Source: Chara braunii (taxonomy: Eukaryota > Streptophyta > Charophyceae > Charales > Characeae). Taken from it: a stretch of 49,471 nt of DNA. Made by a program: the position numbers and the translations under genes. How positions within the stretch are numbered: position 1 is the stretch's first letter; every line of letters starts with the position of its first letter. Below the pieces are notes generated by a model. That model worked only from the letters and a program-made list of their open reading frames with translations. It ran no database searches and was not told the origin of the DNA. The stretch spans positions 2,423,809 through 2,473,279 of the forward strand of contig BFEA01000012.1 in NCBI GenBank assembly GCA_003427395.1, read 5' to 3'. This document shows, in pieces, positions 21,621 to 31,968 of the stretch.

Positions 21621-21839
21621 GAAAAAAACACAGACTGAGAAGACGACTGATTTCTTATTTATTTTGTCGTTGGAACGAATGCCTGGTTGAGATTTTCGCT
21701 TTCTGCTAGTTTTCTAAGTTTGTATATGCATGTGTTTGTTGGTCAGGGTGTTTGTGTTCAAGGTCTGTGTATGTGTATGCTTGGTAATTTGCATGCTTGT
21801 CTTAGTGCTTGTCGGACAGAGTGTGTGTGCGACGTATAA

Positions 21840-21960
21840 GTCTATGTGCCCGTCTGAGTGCCTATCAACCTGAGTATGGGTGTGACCCGCAAGTTTATGT
21901 GTCCGTCTGAGTGCCTATCGACCTGAGTATGGGTGTGACCTGCAAGGGCACCTGTTTGTT
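21840..21960 (+). repeat. Two-copy direct repeat of about 60 bp
   Basis: GTCTGAGTGCCTATC(A/G)ACCTG followed by AGTATGGGTGTGACC(C/T)GCAAG occurs twice (about 21851 and 21905) with very few differences, so it is young. Confidence 0.8.
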
Positions 21961-22030
21961 TGAGAGGCCCCGCATGTCAGGTACTTACCTGTGGTCCTTA
22001 CTTTGGGTGTTGCGACGAGAAAACACTTAA

Positions 22031-22391
22031 GCTACGTTGCAAAACGTACACGTATAAGACCTTTTCATACGAAACATATAGGTAATATCTGTATGGGATC
22101 TGTACGGGAATCTGTACAGGAACCTGTACGTTTTCTACGCCCCCGTACAGAAAAAAAAAAAAATCATCAAAAATATCCGAACAAACAAAATGTGATGCCA
22201 CAACACAAAACAAGCAACGTTTGGTTGAGCATCATCTGCAAATTCTTACTAGAATTTAAGGAAAAAAATAAAAATAATACCGGATAAAAAATAAATAAAA
22301 AAAGTTATACGGGGCCCCTAACGTACAAGTAGTGTACGAGTACAAAAGAACAAATCCGTACTCGTACGAGGGTGCGTACAAGTGGCAACGC
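22031..22391 (-). mobile_element. hAT-like MITE (CGTACG subfamily) with 8-bp target duplication
   Basis: A 361-bp non-coding element begins GCTACGTTGCAAAACGTACA and ends GTACAAGTGGCAACGC. It is flanked on both sides by ACACTTAA (22023-22030 and 22392-22399), an exact 8-bp target duplication as expected for the hAT superfamily. Both arms are rich in overlapping GTACG/CGTAC. It is the reverse complement of the element at 16200-16535. No transposase is present, so it depended on one elsewhere. Confidence 0.85.
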
Positions 22392-22399
22392 ACACTTAA

Positions 22400-22950
22400 G
22401 TAGCAGGTACAGACCTGCGACATTGAGATCAAAAGGGAAAAACACTCAGGTAGCAGGTAGACTGGTGACACTTAAATAGCGGTAGATGTGTTGGGAACCG
22501 GCCGCCGAGCAGAAAATGACAAAAGTTAGCATTTTTAGAGATCTAGTAGCGGTAGGTAGGCGGGTATAAGTCTAAGTAGCTTGTGCCTGGGCCTGTGCGG
22601 ACGATATCAAAGCTTGCAATGATGTTTTTCCCCGAAAGGGAGGAGGTATCGGTTGCTTGGACCGGCCGAGCGGTCGGGGAGTTACCGCCCAAGAGGCAAA
22701 TACCTTGCTTCATATGGGAGACCACTTGAGAGTCTCGGCCTTACTTGCGGCATGAAAGTTTCAGCGACATGCCAATTCAGTAGTCGCTAGCATTCATGGC
22801 ATTACGGCTAACCCGACAATCGCATACTCTTAATAGCTGCGACCATTTGGGTGAGGGCGTATATTAATTGAGCTCAGCTAACGTACTCGACACTTGAAGT
22901 TTTCGTGTGTGTCATAGGTATACCCAATACAACACTAACCCATTCCACCC
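22400..22950. other. Unassigned sequence with short AGTAGCAGGTA repeats
   Basis: The phrase AGTAGCAGGTA/GGTAGCAGGTAGAC/TAGCGGTAGGTAGGC recurs between 22398 and 22580. The remainder to 22950 shows no gene or repeat that I recognise. Confidence 0.5.
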
Positions 22951-23235
22951 CTCGACCTCCGCAGTCGAGGAGTTTATAATATTTTTTAGGCTCCTTAATT
23001 TTATTTGCACGATGTGTCAAGGCACATACGTCATCCTTTTAAAGCTTGGTTATTTCTCCGCTACCAAGGTAGGTTCATAGGCCTAGTTTTAGTGAACTAA
23101 ATCCTCGACATATATAGCCGAGGGGTATTACTACTAATCATAACCATCGCGCATCGAAATAACACATGCATGTACTAACCAATCTCTTATTACCGTTTCG
23201 CCTCGACCTCAATTGATCGAGGAAATTGTCTCAAA
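22950..23235. repeat. Three CCTCGAC...GTCGAGG dyad hairpins
   Basis: Hairpin stems CCTCGAC-CTCCGCA-GTCGAGG (near 22955), CCTCGAC-ATATATA-GCCGAGG (near 23103) and CCTCGAC-CTCAATT-GATCGAGG (near 23205) share the stem while the loops differ, which argues for conservation of the dyad within a repeat of about 100-150 bp. Confidence 0.65.
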
Positions 23236-23399
23236 GTGTCAGGCAAAAGTGCGCACACTCTTAGCTTCAAACCGTCTCCGTCATATTAGCTTCTTCCATC
23301 GCTCTGTCGATTGTAAAAACATGGTTAAATACCTTTATAAGGGTATTTAGTCCGACAGTGTGACAATCGTACCTTACATGGGAGACTTGTGGAAGGTCG

Positions 23400-24670
23400 T
23401 TGTTTGATTGTTCATTGATACAACTGAGGTTGTTCTTCTTTTGAACTGTTGCGGTTTGTACTCATCACCTCAATTTGGGGCCAAGTACTTTTCTTATTAT
23501 TGTAGTGGTTGTCACTACTGGTTGAACCCAGGTACCAAGACGACGAGACCCGAACACAAGGGGAAAAAAGTTGGTAATAGACACGAGGAGGGGAGAAAGA
23601 AGCTCACTTGCAGGGAAGTCCGTTCTGGCCAATTGAGTGTTATCTCGTGGCGTAGCTGCCCACGAGGAGAGGCCGTTTTGAAACTTATCAAGACCATACA
23701 TAAGAAGGTTTGCCGCTCCTTGTCATTGTCATTAGCGATGAGTACTGTCGCACAATGGCCTGTTGCTGCTCGGGAGGTTGCGACTGAGTATTTAAGATTT
23801 TTGCGTTCATAACAAGACTAAGCTTGTGGCTGAAATGCTCAACTCGAGTCGGTGATACGTAGTCTGTGTTTTTGAAGTCAAGTCTGTGCGTAAATAGTGG
23901 CAGTCAGTACTTTCTAGTGGACCACTCTCTTTGTTTCTTGGACAGACTCCGATACTTTGGGATGCAGTTGATGAGATACTACCATGACCGAACAATAATT
24001 GGAGTCAGCATTAGGTTTGCTGATAAGATTCTGCCAGTTGGTTGTTGATGTTTGAATTTGAAAGGAATGTTGTTGATTGAAGGGTGCAGCCGCTGACGAC
24101 GACAACAAGGTTGCTGCTAAGACACTTCTGGTGTTAGCGGCAATAACTGTAAATCTAAATGGTTTGCTTAATACTAATTCATAAACATCGGGTTGAAAAT
24201 AGCCGTTATTGTTGGGATTTGTACATGTGGTGATTTTGAGCCTTCGATTGGCCGTCATTGCGGGGCCCTTATGAAACGAAGACACTAAGGCCCTCCCCAC
24301 GCGAGTCTAAGTGAACCTCTTGCTGAATCTTAAGAGACTAACTTCCCTTCATTTATCCTTCTCACTCTCAGTTTAATCTGTTGTTCGTGAGAGGAAATCA
24401 GCAGGTGGGATTGCAACCCACAAGACCACGACAAGACCTTGTGGGAGGTCATCGCACCAATTGTGGGAGCTCTGTCGGAGTCAAGGCGGGGTTATGAAGG
24501 CATGGGACACTCATGTATAAATTTCGTTTTACACGAGTGGTACCGTATTCCCCTAACTCTACTACCTTCTATCTTTGACTGGGAGTATGATTGAAATTAC
24601 TTACTTTTTTTCTCTGTCTTATTTCAAGTTTTATTATGAACTAAACGAAATGATATTTGCGAAAAAGCTA
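23400..24670. other. Unassigned sequence with two medium ORFs
   Basis: A plus-strand ORF (23408-23812, 134 codons) and a minus-strand ORF (23914-24300, 128 codons) are open but have no recognisable domain, and their composition is like the surroundings. At about 24394-24410 GGTGGGATTGCAACCCAC is a short dyad resembling a tRNA T-arm on the minus strand, without other tRNA features. Confidence 0.3.
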
Positions 24671-24759
24671 GATTATTTATCTATTTGAACTGGGAAAAAG
24701 GAAAAGGGGGGAGGCGTGAGGAAGGTGTTTTGCATGCATTTGACCGGGTCAACCAAAGG

Positions 24760-25080
24760 CCGAATCACTCTAAGTTGAATGGTCATGTGCTATGTTTTTT
24801 TTTTGTATGTTTAACTGTATGCACGACCTTTGAAGACTGGGCCTATCCTAAGTATGACAGTCCAGTCACTTCTTTCTTTTGGGGGTCATTCAACAGGAGG
24901 ACGAACATCCTAAGTTAAGAGGCTCAGATTCCTGATGTTTTTTTGGGTTGTCAAAACAGAACTGAAGACATTCTAAGTTGTGTGAACCCAGTTCTGTGTG
25001 TTTGTTTCTGAGAGGGACAACGGCATGAGATTAGGCGTACCCCTAAGTTGGGGCGGCCGAATCGTAGACTATGAATTTAA
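24760..25080. repeat. CCCCTAAGTTGGGG satellite, left part (five units)
   Basis: Units with CTAAGTT at about 24768, 24847, 24909, 24973 and 25043 share the layout of 32360-33290. The best preserved reads GGCGTACCCCTAAGTTGGGG. Period is about 62-79 bp. The array is cut off by the TA microsatellite at about 25100 and resumes at 32360, so it was split by insertion. Confidence 0.75.
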
Positions 25081-25098
25081 CAGTGAACCAAAGTATAA

Positions 25099-25103
<5 letters not shown>

Positions 25104-25183
<80 letters not shown>
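25104..25183. repeat. (TA)40 microsatellite
   Basis: An uninterrupted TA run that is the left flank of the hAT-like MITE starting at 25184. Shorter TA runs lie at the right ends of both MITEs (31271-31290 and 32067-32120). Confidence 0.97.
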
Positions 25184-25185
<2 letters not shown>

Positions 25186-25356
25186 AGGTTACCTGACCGA
25201 ACGTTTGGGGGGCCCCGGGCTGGCCCCCGAACGTTCGGGCGTTCGGGGTCCCGTTCGGGGGCCGAACACCTCCAGGTTCGGCCCTCGCCAAAAACCATTT
25301 CGAACCCTAAAAATAAGTTTTTTTTTCTGAATTGTTTTTTGTGAGTTCTCTATGAT

Positions 25357-25367
25357 GTAACCTACAC
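25357..25367. repeat. Target-site duplication, left copy
   Basis: GTAACCTACAC, identical to 30714-30724, directly abuts the Penelope-like element. The surrounding sequence belongs to MITE 1 on both sides. Confidence 0.85.
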
Positions 25368-25431
25368 TGGAGTTTAGGAGCGAGAGCTGATGTCAGCAAT
25401 CCGAAATCAGCAATACGCAAAAACACACGCA
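25368..25431 (-). repeat. Terminal direct repeat (pseudo-LTR), 3' copy
   Basis: 64 bp starting TGGAGTTTAGGAGCGAGAGC and ending AAACACACGCA. Differs from 30649-30712 at five positions. Contains a small GCTGAT...ATCAGC dyad when read on the minus strand. Confidence 0.85.
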
Positions 25432-26515
25432 CGTCGCCAGAAGCAACAGGCAAAGTGTGAAACTCGGAAACTTGGAGTTAAAGGAACTCTTCGGAAGAAA
25501 AATATTGAAGAAAAAAAAGTTCTTCATAGCCACAGTCTCTAAGAGAGAGAAAGGGCTATGGCTGGCATCCCTCTACCGGTTTCAGCCGGAGCCAGATCCG
25601 GCCTCATCAGGAGGGCAAATAACTCCGAGTGAGAGTCTTGTAGCGCTGCTTGGTTAAATACTAAATCTCCTCCAAGTTTCCACCGTAGTCAAGAGTATTT
25701 CTTCAAAACTTTTTACCTAGTCACGCGCAAACCCTCAAAGGAAAAGTCGAGAGTAGCGTCAACTAATTCAGGCCCAACACGTTTAATCCACGTCGAAGTA
25801 ATAACCGGGAGACTAATTTTGTCTTTACCGAAAAAGTCGGCCTAAAATCCACAAAAATCCGCAGAAGGATATATCGTGGAGATATCTCAGGCCCTAGCAT
25901 TCGCGCGGAATTTTATTTTACCATATTTTCGCAAGAAAAAACAATTTAAACAAATAGACAAAGGTCTACAAAAAAGCCTCGAAGCGTAATCTACAGGAGA
26001 TCGTAGGAATCCTCTGCAGAAGAAATCTACAGACTACACAGATTTAACATTTAAGTCGTGAGATAAAAAACTCCTAAGCCCTGGTAGTCGGGAGTTCCAA
26101 GCTGGTGAGAGACCCGACAAAAAGTGACATAGATCGACCACGGCGGCAGAGCAGTATTACTGTCGCAATACAGCAGTCATAGACCCGATTAAATGCGGCA
26201 AGTTACAGCCGAGAAAAAATACTCGAAAAAATATTAAATAAATAAACTAGTAAAAAGGCGTCGAAGATATAGGGAAGCTTACCATCCACAGTATCTGTCT
26301 CCCCATACCTTCCAGGACGGCGCACGTCTTCTGATAAATTTCCGAAGGCAATCTTCAAAATCTCTCGTGGGGTAGTTCTGCAAACGAAGGAGTCTTTTTA
26401 AGGTAAGTATTCCTAACCCAGCCAGCTCCTCGTCAGAAGTCATACGATAAATCATGTGAAGACAGCAAGTAATAACCGCCTTCTTTTGTGGAATAGACGA
26501 ATACGAGGAGAAATC
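25432..26515 (-). other. 3' untranslated part of the Penelope-like element
   Basis: Lies between the end of the reverse-transcriptase frame and the 3' terminal repeat. Both strands are stop-rich and there is no further domain. AT-rich and single copy in the window. Confidence 0.6.
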
Positions 26516-29156
26516 TTAAATCGTTTTAAAGGTAAGTTTATTCCCATCCCAAATTTCTTTGTGATTTATATGCATAAGCTGGGTCGTCACTTTTCTCCTA
26601 CCTTCGATCCTGATCTTGGTTTTCAAAAATTCCCATTCGTCCTTACCATCGTTTGTTCTTTCAAGCGATAATGCGTTGTCATAAGCGGAGGAGAAGAGAC
26701 TGATGATGTTTCGTGCCTTCATACTATTATCCTTCTTATTATCCCAGACAAAGATCGAGACGTCATCCATTAGGCGCATACCTTTAATCAAACTTTGTTT
26801 AGTTCCTAATCCGGACAGGAAACAGTATTCATTATAGGCGCAGAGGATACAAGCGAGGGGGGGGCTTGTACTCTTGCCCATAGGAATACCAGTTATCTGT
26901 CTGATAAGTCGGTCAGCAGCCACAACATAAGTGTTACGTAGTTCATATTCGATAAATTTCTAAAATTGTACTAAAATCCACAAGAAGCCAATGGTCCTTA
27001 CTTTTAGTTATAGAGAAGGAAGTTCTTTTTCCCTTCTTTTTAATGGAAAGCGAACTTTTTCCTTTATCTTCGTAGAAACGAAGTATCCAGTCTAGTGCTA
27101 CCAAAATTGAGGTATGAGGGAGTTTACTAAACATTTCTTTAATGTCGAAGGAAGCGCATAGTAGATTGCCCTCTTTTTTCTTATCTATCCAGTTGTTAAC
27201 CTCTGTAATTTTACGAGTAAGCATATCGGTAGACTTCAGATTAAAATGCAAGCTATTTGGTAGAGCAAAAAGCAGATGGTTAAGTGCGCGTGCCATACGG
27301 CTACCGGCCGATCGCGTGGGTTCAGAGAAAGAAGGGCTAATAGGGCGAAACTTACATAGATCCTTGTTTTTTGGAATAATGTACGCTCTTCCGCATTTCC
27401 CTGAGCCGTCACATTTTCCTAAACACGATAGGTTATCTTTTTTATACTCAAATTCATTCTTAGTTAAAGTATCGGGTTCGGATCTTCATTCGACAGTGAA
27501 ACTCTTACTTCCCAAAAAAACATCCTTCATGTTAATGGCATACAGATCAGGGAACATAATAACTGTTTCAGCAGGGGTTTTGTCAACAGCAGTTAGAACG
27601 AAATCCTTTTTCAAATTTATCAGCAAGTCGAGAGAGTGTTGATCGTAGTTGCCAGGGATAGGTTGGGAATTAAAGCGGATCGATAAATCAGCAGATTTTA
27701 AGGGCGTGTTCACCCCCATCTTGGGAAGAGCATCATTGAGTTAAGAGAGGACTCTCCTCAGGCTATCCTTATGATTAGGTAAGAGAATATTCTTAGCGTT
27801 TTTAACGAAGAAATTTAACTCCTCCAGTTCGCTTACTCTGCAAAGCACGTGTCCCTCCTTTTTCGGGAGGTCTGAACGGGCACAGTTACAGTAACCCACC
27901 GGGTTTTGCGCAGCAATCCGGTGGTTATGAAGAAAATCAGCCACTGATCGGTTTTTTCGCCAGACAGTTCAGATCTTCTTACACATGAAAGCAGCTTCTG
28001 CGAGCGGAAGGCAGTTCAACAGGTGATCAGTTACAGTTTTCCTAAGGGATTTCTTATTTAGTCCTACATCGTAGGTAATAGAAACGCAATGATTACGACG
28101 GGTATTAAAGCCGAATTTTTTCCACAGGACACCTCCAATTACGTCACGCATATTACTACGACAGATATCTTTATAAAACAAGTCTTTTGCTAAGAATAAT
28201 TCCAACAAATCTTCCGAGGAGGATTTGTAGAGTTTCTTCTTAGCCCACAGATTCTTGAGTAATTTATGCAATTCTCCTTTCATAAATTTATTTCTTTTTG
28301 ACAGAGTGCCCTCTTTCAGGTCAATGATAGTAAATTATCCTCCCTTTTCCAGGTCCTCCTTAAGCTCGTTCAGTGTAATAGTCGAGGTTTTATAGGTGAA
28401 AACACTCTGACCTATTTCTCGTAATACAACTTTCCACGGGTGAACCCAAAGGTTCCCTCCTGATGAAGAGATTAGTTTTTACCGTTCAAAGCAGCTGTAC
28501 AGATAGAGGTAAGGCTGAATGATTCAAAATCACCAATCTTGAAGATGATAGGACGTTCCTCAGGGAAATTAGTGCATCTAGATTTCTTACGTTCCTTTCT
28601 TTCTTTTCTGTTTTTTTTCCGGAGGTACGTTTCTTACAGCGCGAATTCAAAGTAGGGTTCCATCTCTTAATAAGTAACTTTTCAAGAATCGGTAATTCTG
28701 TATTGGGAGAGCTACATAGTTCTTAACGCCCCTGTTTCATAACCAACTGTAGAGTTTGGAGTTAGCTGCCTGAGGATTGTTAGTTCGATAAACGTGTTCC
28801 TTTCATCGATCATGCAGTGTTCGCGATGTTTGCCCAATATAAGTGGCGCGACACTCAGGGTCAAGCAGGACGTAGGTACAGGAAGTAGGATTAAGCCATC
28901 TATCTAGGTCGTTCTCAATCAAGTAGATTCAATAATTAAGAAATTTTGTTCCCCAGTTTATCTCCCCCCTGAAGACAAGAATGACAATGCATAGTCTAAG
29001 GATCCGTTCTATAGACAGACGACAGTCGTACAGGTCAGCATTAGTCTTATAAGCTAGTTGACAATAAAGATTCAAATAAAATCTAAGGTCACTCCATACG
29101 TCATTCCTTGGACGGATCCTGGACGTCCATCTGATTAGTTGGTGTTCTTGGTCCAC
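26516..29156 (-). pseudogene. ORF2: GIY-YIG endonuclease plus reverse transcriptase (Penelope-like)
   Basis: On the minus strand one frame is used from 29156 to 26943, then shifts by one base between IYRI and IEYELRNTY for the rest. Motifs in order: GIY-YIG core CTYVLLDPECRATYIGQTSR (28880-28821) followed by TLHDR-stop-KEHV (TGA at 28803-28805, Trp expected); a Cys cluster GYCNCARSDLPKKEGHVLC near 27890-27835; the Penelope-type DKG region AVDKTPAETVIMFP (about 27600-27560); RT fingers IIPKNKDLCKFRPI (about 27370); motif A FDIKEMFSKLPH (about 27149-27114); motif B GIPMGKSTSPPLA (26890-26852); motif C RLMDDVSIFV (26776-26747), where LMDD replaces the usual YxDD. At least eight in-frame stops, mostly TGA, and a possible double frameshift around 28600-28300. 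It overlaps the end of ORF1 by about 55 bp in a +1 frame. Confidence 0.88.
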
Positions 29157-30477
29157 GTGTCGTACTGGCAGTCTCGCGGATCACTATCCCTCCTTGGCGA
29201 GGCGTTCGAGGTTGCTTGTAGAAGTAGAGGACTCTCAAGTCGACCAATTCGTCGACGGCCTCGGGACGCCCTCGGTAAGCCATGTTGGCTTCCCTGCACA
29301 TCTCTTGGATCGTTGCCATGCTCTTCTTGGAGAGGAACTTCTTTATTTGCTTCCGGAAGGCAGCTTCGGTTTTGCTATCGACGTCCACCGGGGCTCCTTC
29401 CCAGAGTGTAGATTCGTAGACAGGGTAGCCAGTCCCATCCTTCCGTTGTTTGTTCTTCACTTTCGTTATCTGAGGACCAGCGGGTTCCTCTAGGATTCGT
29501 GTAGGAGGTTCCTCCATGGCTGTCTGTCTTCCCATCTTCGCAGGTGTTCCAGCAGGGCTAGCTTGACCTCCAGATGTTTGGCCAGCTTGTCTTTTTCTTT
29601 TCTCCAGTCTATCTTTTTGAGTCTCATCTTCTTCATCATCAGAATCCGAAGTGTGTTGGGGCGAATCCTGTTTTGCCTTAGCTTCAACAGTTCTGTCCGT
29701 AATCATTACCCCTTTCAGCTTGTTCTCCAATCTTCTCTCGAACTCCTCCTCCATCGATTTTTTCTGTTTCGCTAACATCTTTTCGAATTCCCAGTTTCTT
29801 TTCGCCTCCTTCAGATCTTTAGCCTTTTTTTTCTTTATCGCAATTCTATTTCATTCTTCCCGTGCTTCTCTCTCCTCCTCTGCTTTCTTCCTTCTTTCCT
29901 CAGCCTCCTTTATTTGCTTCTTTTCTTCCTCCTCTCTCTCCATCTGTCTTTTGATGAAAATCGCCATGCTCTTCAGTGAGTCCACAACTTCGTTGCTAAG
30001 TACTGCAGTCTTCGGTTGATCAGCACACGCATCTGAGCTGCTTGAGGCTTCAAATACTTGCTGCCCCTGATTACTCATCGCAGGTCCTTGATTATTAAAT
30101 CAAGGTGCGTGGCATTCACGAGAGATGTGCCCATAAAGGCCGCAGTTATAACACTTGGGTCCTCTTCTTTGTCCACCTCCCCCATTGTTCCATCCTCCAT
30201 TGTTGCCGCCATTGTTCCAGTTGCTTCCGCCATTGTTACCACCGTTTCCGTTGTTCCATCCTCCTCCATTACCATTGTTCCAACTTCCTCCCCCTCCGTT
30301 CCCATTGTTCCATTCTCCCCCATTTCCGTTGGTCCAGCCACCGCCCCCATTTCCGGTCCATCCACCCTGACCACCATTACCACCAGTACCACCGTTCCAA
30401 TTTCCCCTATTGCCATTCAGTGGACCGCGTGGTCCCGTACCGAAGCCAAACCCGCCATTAACTTCGTTTCCATTCAT
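29101..30477 (-). pseudogene. ORF1: Gly/Asn/Trp-rich, zinc-knuckle, coiled-coil Gag-like protein
   Basis: A single minus-strand frame of 458 codons from ATG at 30477 to TGA at 29101, interrupted only by TGA at 30100-30102 and TGA at 29851-29853. Residues 1-105 are a repetitive GGWNNGNGG-type low-complexity region. Residues 109-122 form a CCHC knuckle, CYNCGLYGHISREC (C-x2-C-x4-H-x4-C). A strongly charged helical segment follows (about residues 165-260, rich in EEEKKQ and EERRKK), then a Ser/Pro-rich linker and a conserved-looking tail with EAAFRKQIKKFLSKKSMATI. Knuckle plus coiled coil suggests RNA binding and self-assembly like Gag of retroelements. It lies upstream of ORF2 and shares the element's terminal repeats. 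Confidence 0.85.
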
Positions 30478-30648
30478 CTAGTAAAAACTAATCTCCCAAA
30501 CGTAACAGAGATCTACAGATTCAAATTCGAGAAAGAGAAAGGAACAAGGGTCACAGGTGCTACCTAGTAAGAGAGGTTCGACCGCCTAAGACTACAAGGT
30601 CACCAAACCAAGTAAGCCTCCTGGCCGGTTGCCGCTGCCTTTACTAAC

Positions 30649-30712
30649 TGGAGTTGAGAAGCGAGAGCTTATGTCAGCAATCCGAAATCAGCAATAGACA
30701 AAAACACACGCA
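30649..30712 (-). repeat. Terminal direct repeat (pseudo-LTR), 5' copy
   Basis: 64 bp from TGGAGTTGAGAAGCGAGAGC to AAACACACGCA, one base before the right target-site duplication. Matches 25368-25431 at 59 of 64 positions. Confidence 0.85.
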
Positions 30713-30713
30713 A

Positions 30714-30724
30714 GTAACCTACAC
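30714..30724. repeat. Target-site duplication, right copy
   Basis: GTAACCTACAC, identical to 25357-25367. Beyond it MITE 1 resumes with GCCTATAGATTTTGAAGCC, which aligns with TCTCAATTTAGAAGTC in MITE 2. Confidence 0.85.
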
Positions 30725-31291
30725 GCCTATAGATTTTGAAGCCATTCTGCTCAGCGAACAAAACATTAAAAATTGTCAAAGATGGGGGTGTCAAAACGTG
30801 CTCGTCCACTCACTATTTTGTTTTTTTTCACTTTTAACTTTTTATTTTCACTTTATATCGGGGCCTAAACAATTTTATTATTTTTTTTGAAAAAATTTGA
30901 ACGAGTTATTGATTATGTAAACTACATATGTGTAAATTTTCAGGGCATTTGTCAATGCCAAAAAATAACTAAAAATCGGCAAAGACGGCGGTGTCGAAAA
31001 GGTGCTGTCATAGTGTTTATTTTCTGTATTTGATTTTTAATTCAAATTTGGTAAAGAATTTGGATGTTGTGCCCAGGCAAATGTTGTTAAGTTTATTTAT
31101 GTCCATAACATAGTTTTGTTTCGGAATTGTTTGAAAACTTTGTTTGTTTTTTTTGTTTGTTTTTTTTTGTCCGCGTTCGGCCCGAACGGCCGAACGCCTG
31201 CCGAAGGGGTCCCGTACGTTCGGGCATTCGGGTTCGGGCGTTCGGCCCGTCCCGAACGCCGGTAACTTTGTATATATATATATATATGTAT

Positions 31292-31929
31292 ACAGAGTTG
31301 CCAGGCCGAACGTACGGAGGCCCCTAAGCTGACCTTCGAACGTTCGAGCGTTCGGGTCCCCGTACGGGGCCCGAGCTCGAAGGGGTTCGGACCCCGTAAA
31401 AAATTAGTTTGGTACCTGAAAATTATTATTGTTTTCTGATTTTTGTTTTTTGAGTTCTCTGTTATGTTAGCTACCTGTCTCTCAATTTAGAAGTCATTCT
31501 GTGGAGCCAAACAATAATGAAAAATCGGCAAAGATGCTGGTGTCAAAACTTGCTTTCCCATTTACTAATTTGTTTTTTTTCTCTTTTCACTTTTTGTTTT
31601 CCCTTTATTTCGGGGCCTGAAAAAAATTATTATTTTTTTAAACTTTATTTGTAGGTTCTCTATTATGTAAGATACATATGTATAAAGTTTCATGGCATTT
31701 GACAAAGCCAAAAAAAAAAAGAAAAATCGCCAAAGATGGCGGTGTCAAAAACTTGCTCGCCCACACAATAATTTCATTCTCGTTTTATTTTATTTTTATT
31801 TTCATTAATATTATTTATTTTTCGTATTTGATTTTTATTTCAAATTTGGTAAGGAATTTGGATGTACTGTTGAGGCAAATATTGTTTGATTTATTCTTCT
31901 GCATGACATTGTTTGTTTTCAGAATTTTT

Positions 31930-31968
<39 letters not shown>

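Larger units (their letters stand above)
25368..30713 (-). mobile_element. Penelope-like retroelement (GIY-YIG upstream of RT), full length, decayed
   Basis: About 5.35 kb, oriented on the minus strand, bounded by an 11-bp target duplication (GTAACCTACAC) and 64-bp terminal direct repeats 59/64 identical. In coding order it has a Gly/Asn/Trp-rich and zinc-knuckle ORF1, a GIY-YIG endonuclease motif, a long linker with a Cys cluster, then reverse transcriptase. Penelope-like elements typically have GIY-YIG after RT. The reverse order is known from the Naiad/Chlamys clade of green algae, protists and invertebrates. There is no integrase, protease or RNase H. Both ORFs carry in-frame stops and ORF2 also frameshifts, so this copy is inactive. 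It sits inside hAT-like MITE 1. Confidence 0.85.
25184..31270. mobile_element. hAT-like MITE 1 (CGAACG subfamily), split by the Penelope-like element
   Basis: Left end CAAGGTTACCTGACCGAACG (25184) and right end CGGTAACTTTG (31270) are inverted repeats. Both are flanked by TA-microsatellite DNA, so an 8-bp duplication TATATATA is possible but not provable. Without the insertion at 25357-30713 the element is about 0.73 kb and aligns end to end with MITE 2 (31292-32066), including GAGTTCTCTATGATGTAA, GAAGCCATTCTG and two internal copies of CAAAGAYGGnGGTGTC. The arms are rich in GTTCGG/CCGAAC palindromes. Confidence 0.8.

Noticed and set aside
24390-24415. tRNA gene from the GGTGGGATTGCAACCCAC dyad
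   Set aside because: Only a T-arm-like dyad is present. No acceptor, D or anticodon stems could be placed around it.
25368-25431. Hammerhead ribozyme in the Penelope-like terminal repeat
   Set aside because: CTGATG and CGAAA words are present on the plus strand, but the CTGANGA core is incomplete, no stem II forms, and the element is on the minus strand.
30058-30567. Plus-strand ORF of 169 codons, Ser/Thr/Pro/Ile-rich, opposite ORF1
   Set aside because: It is the complement of the Gly/Asn/Trp-rich repeat of ORF1. The minus strand has the zinc knuckle, coiled coil and element context.
25368-30713. Reading the 64-bp terminal repeats as LTRs of an LTR retrotransposon
   Set aside because: They are too short, there is no protease, integrase, RNase H or primer-binding site, and the RT is of Penelope type with GIY-YIG.
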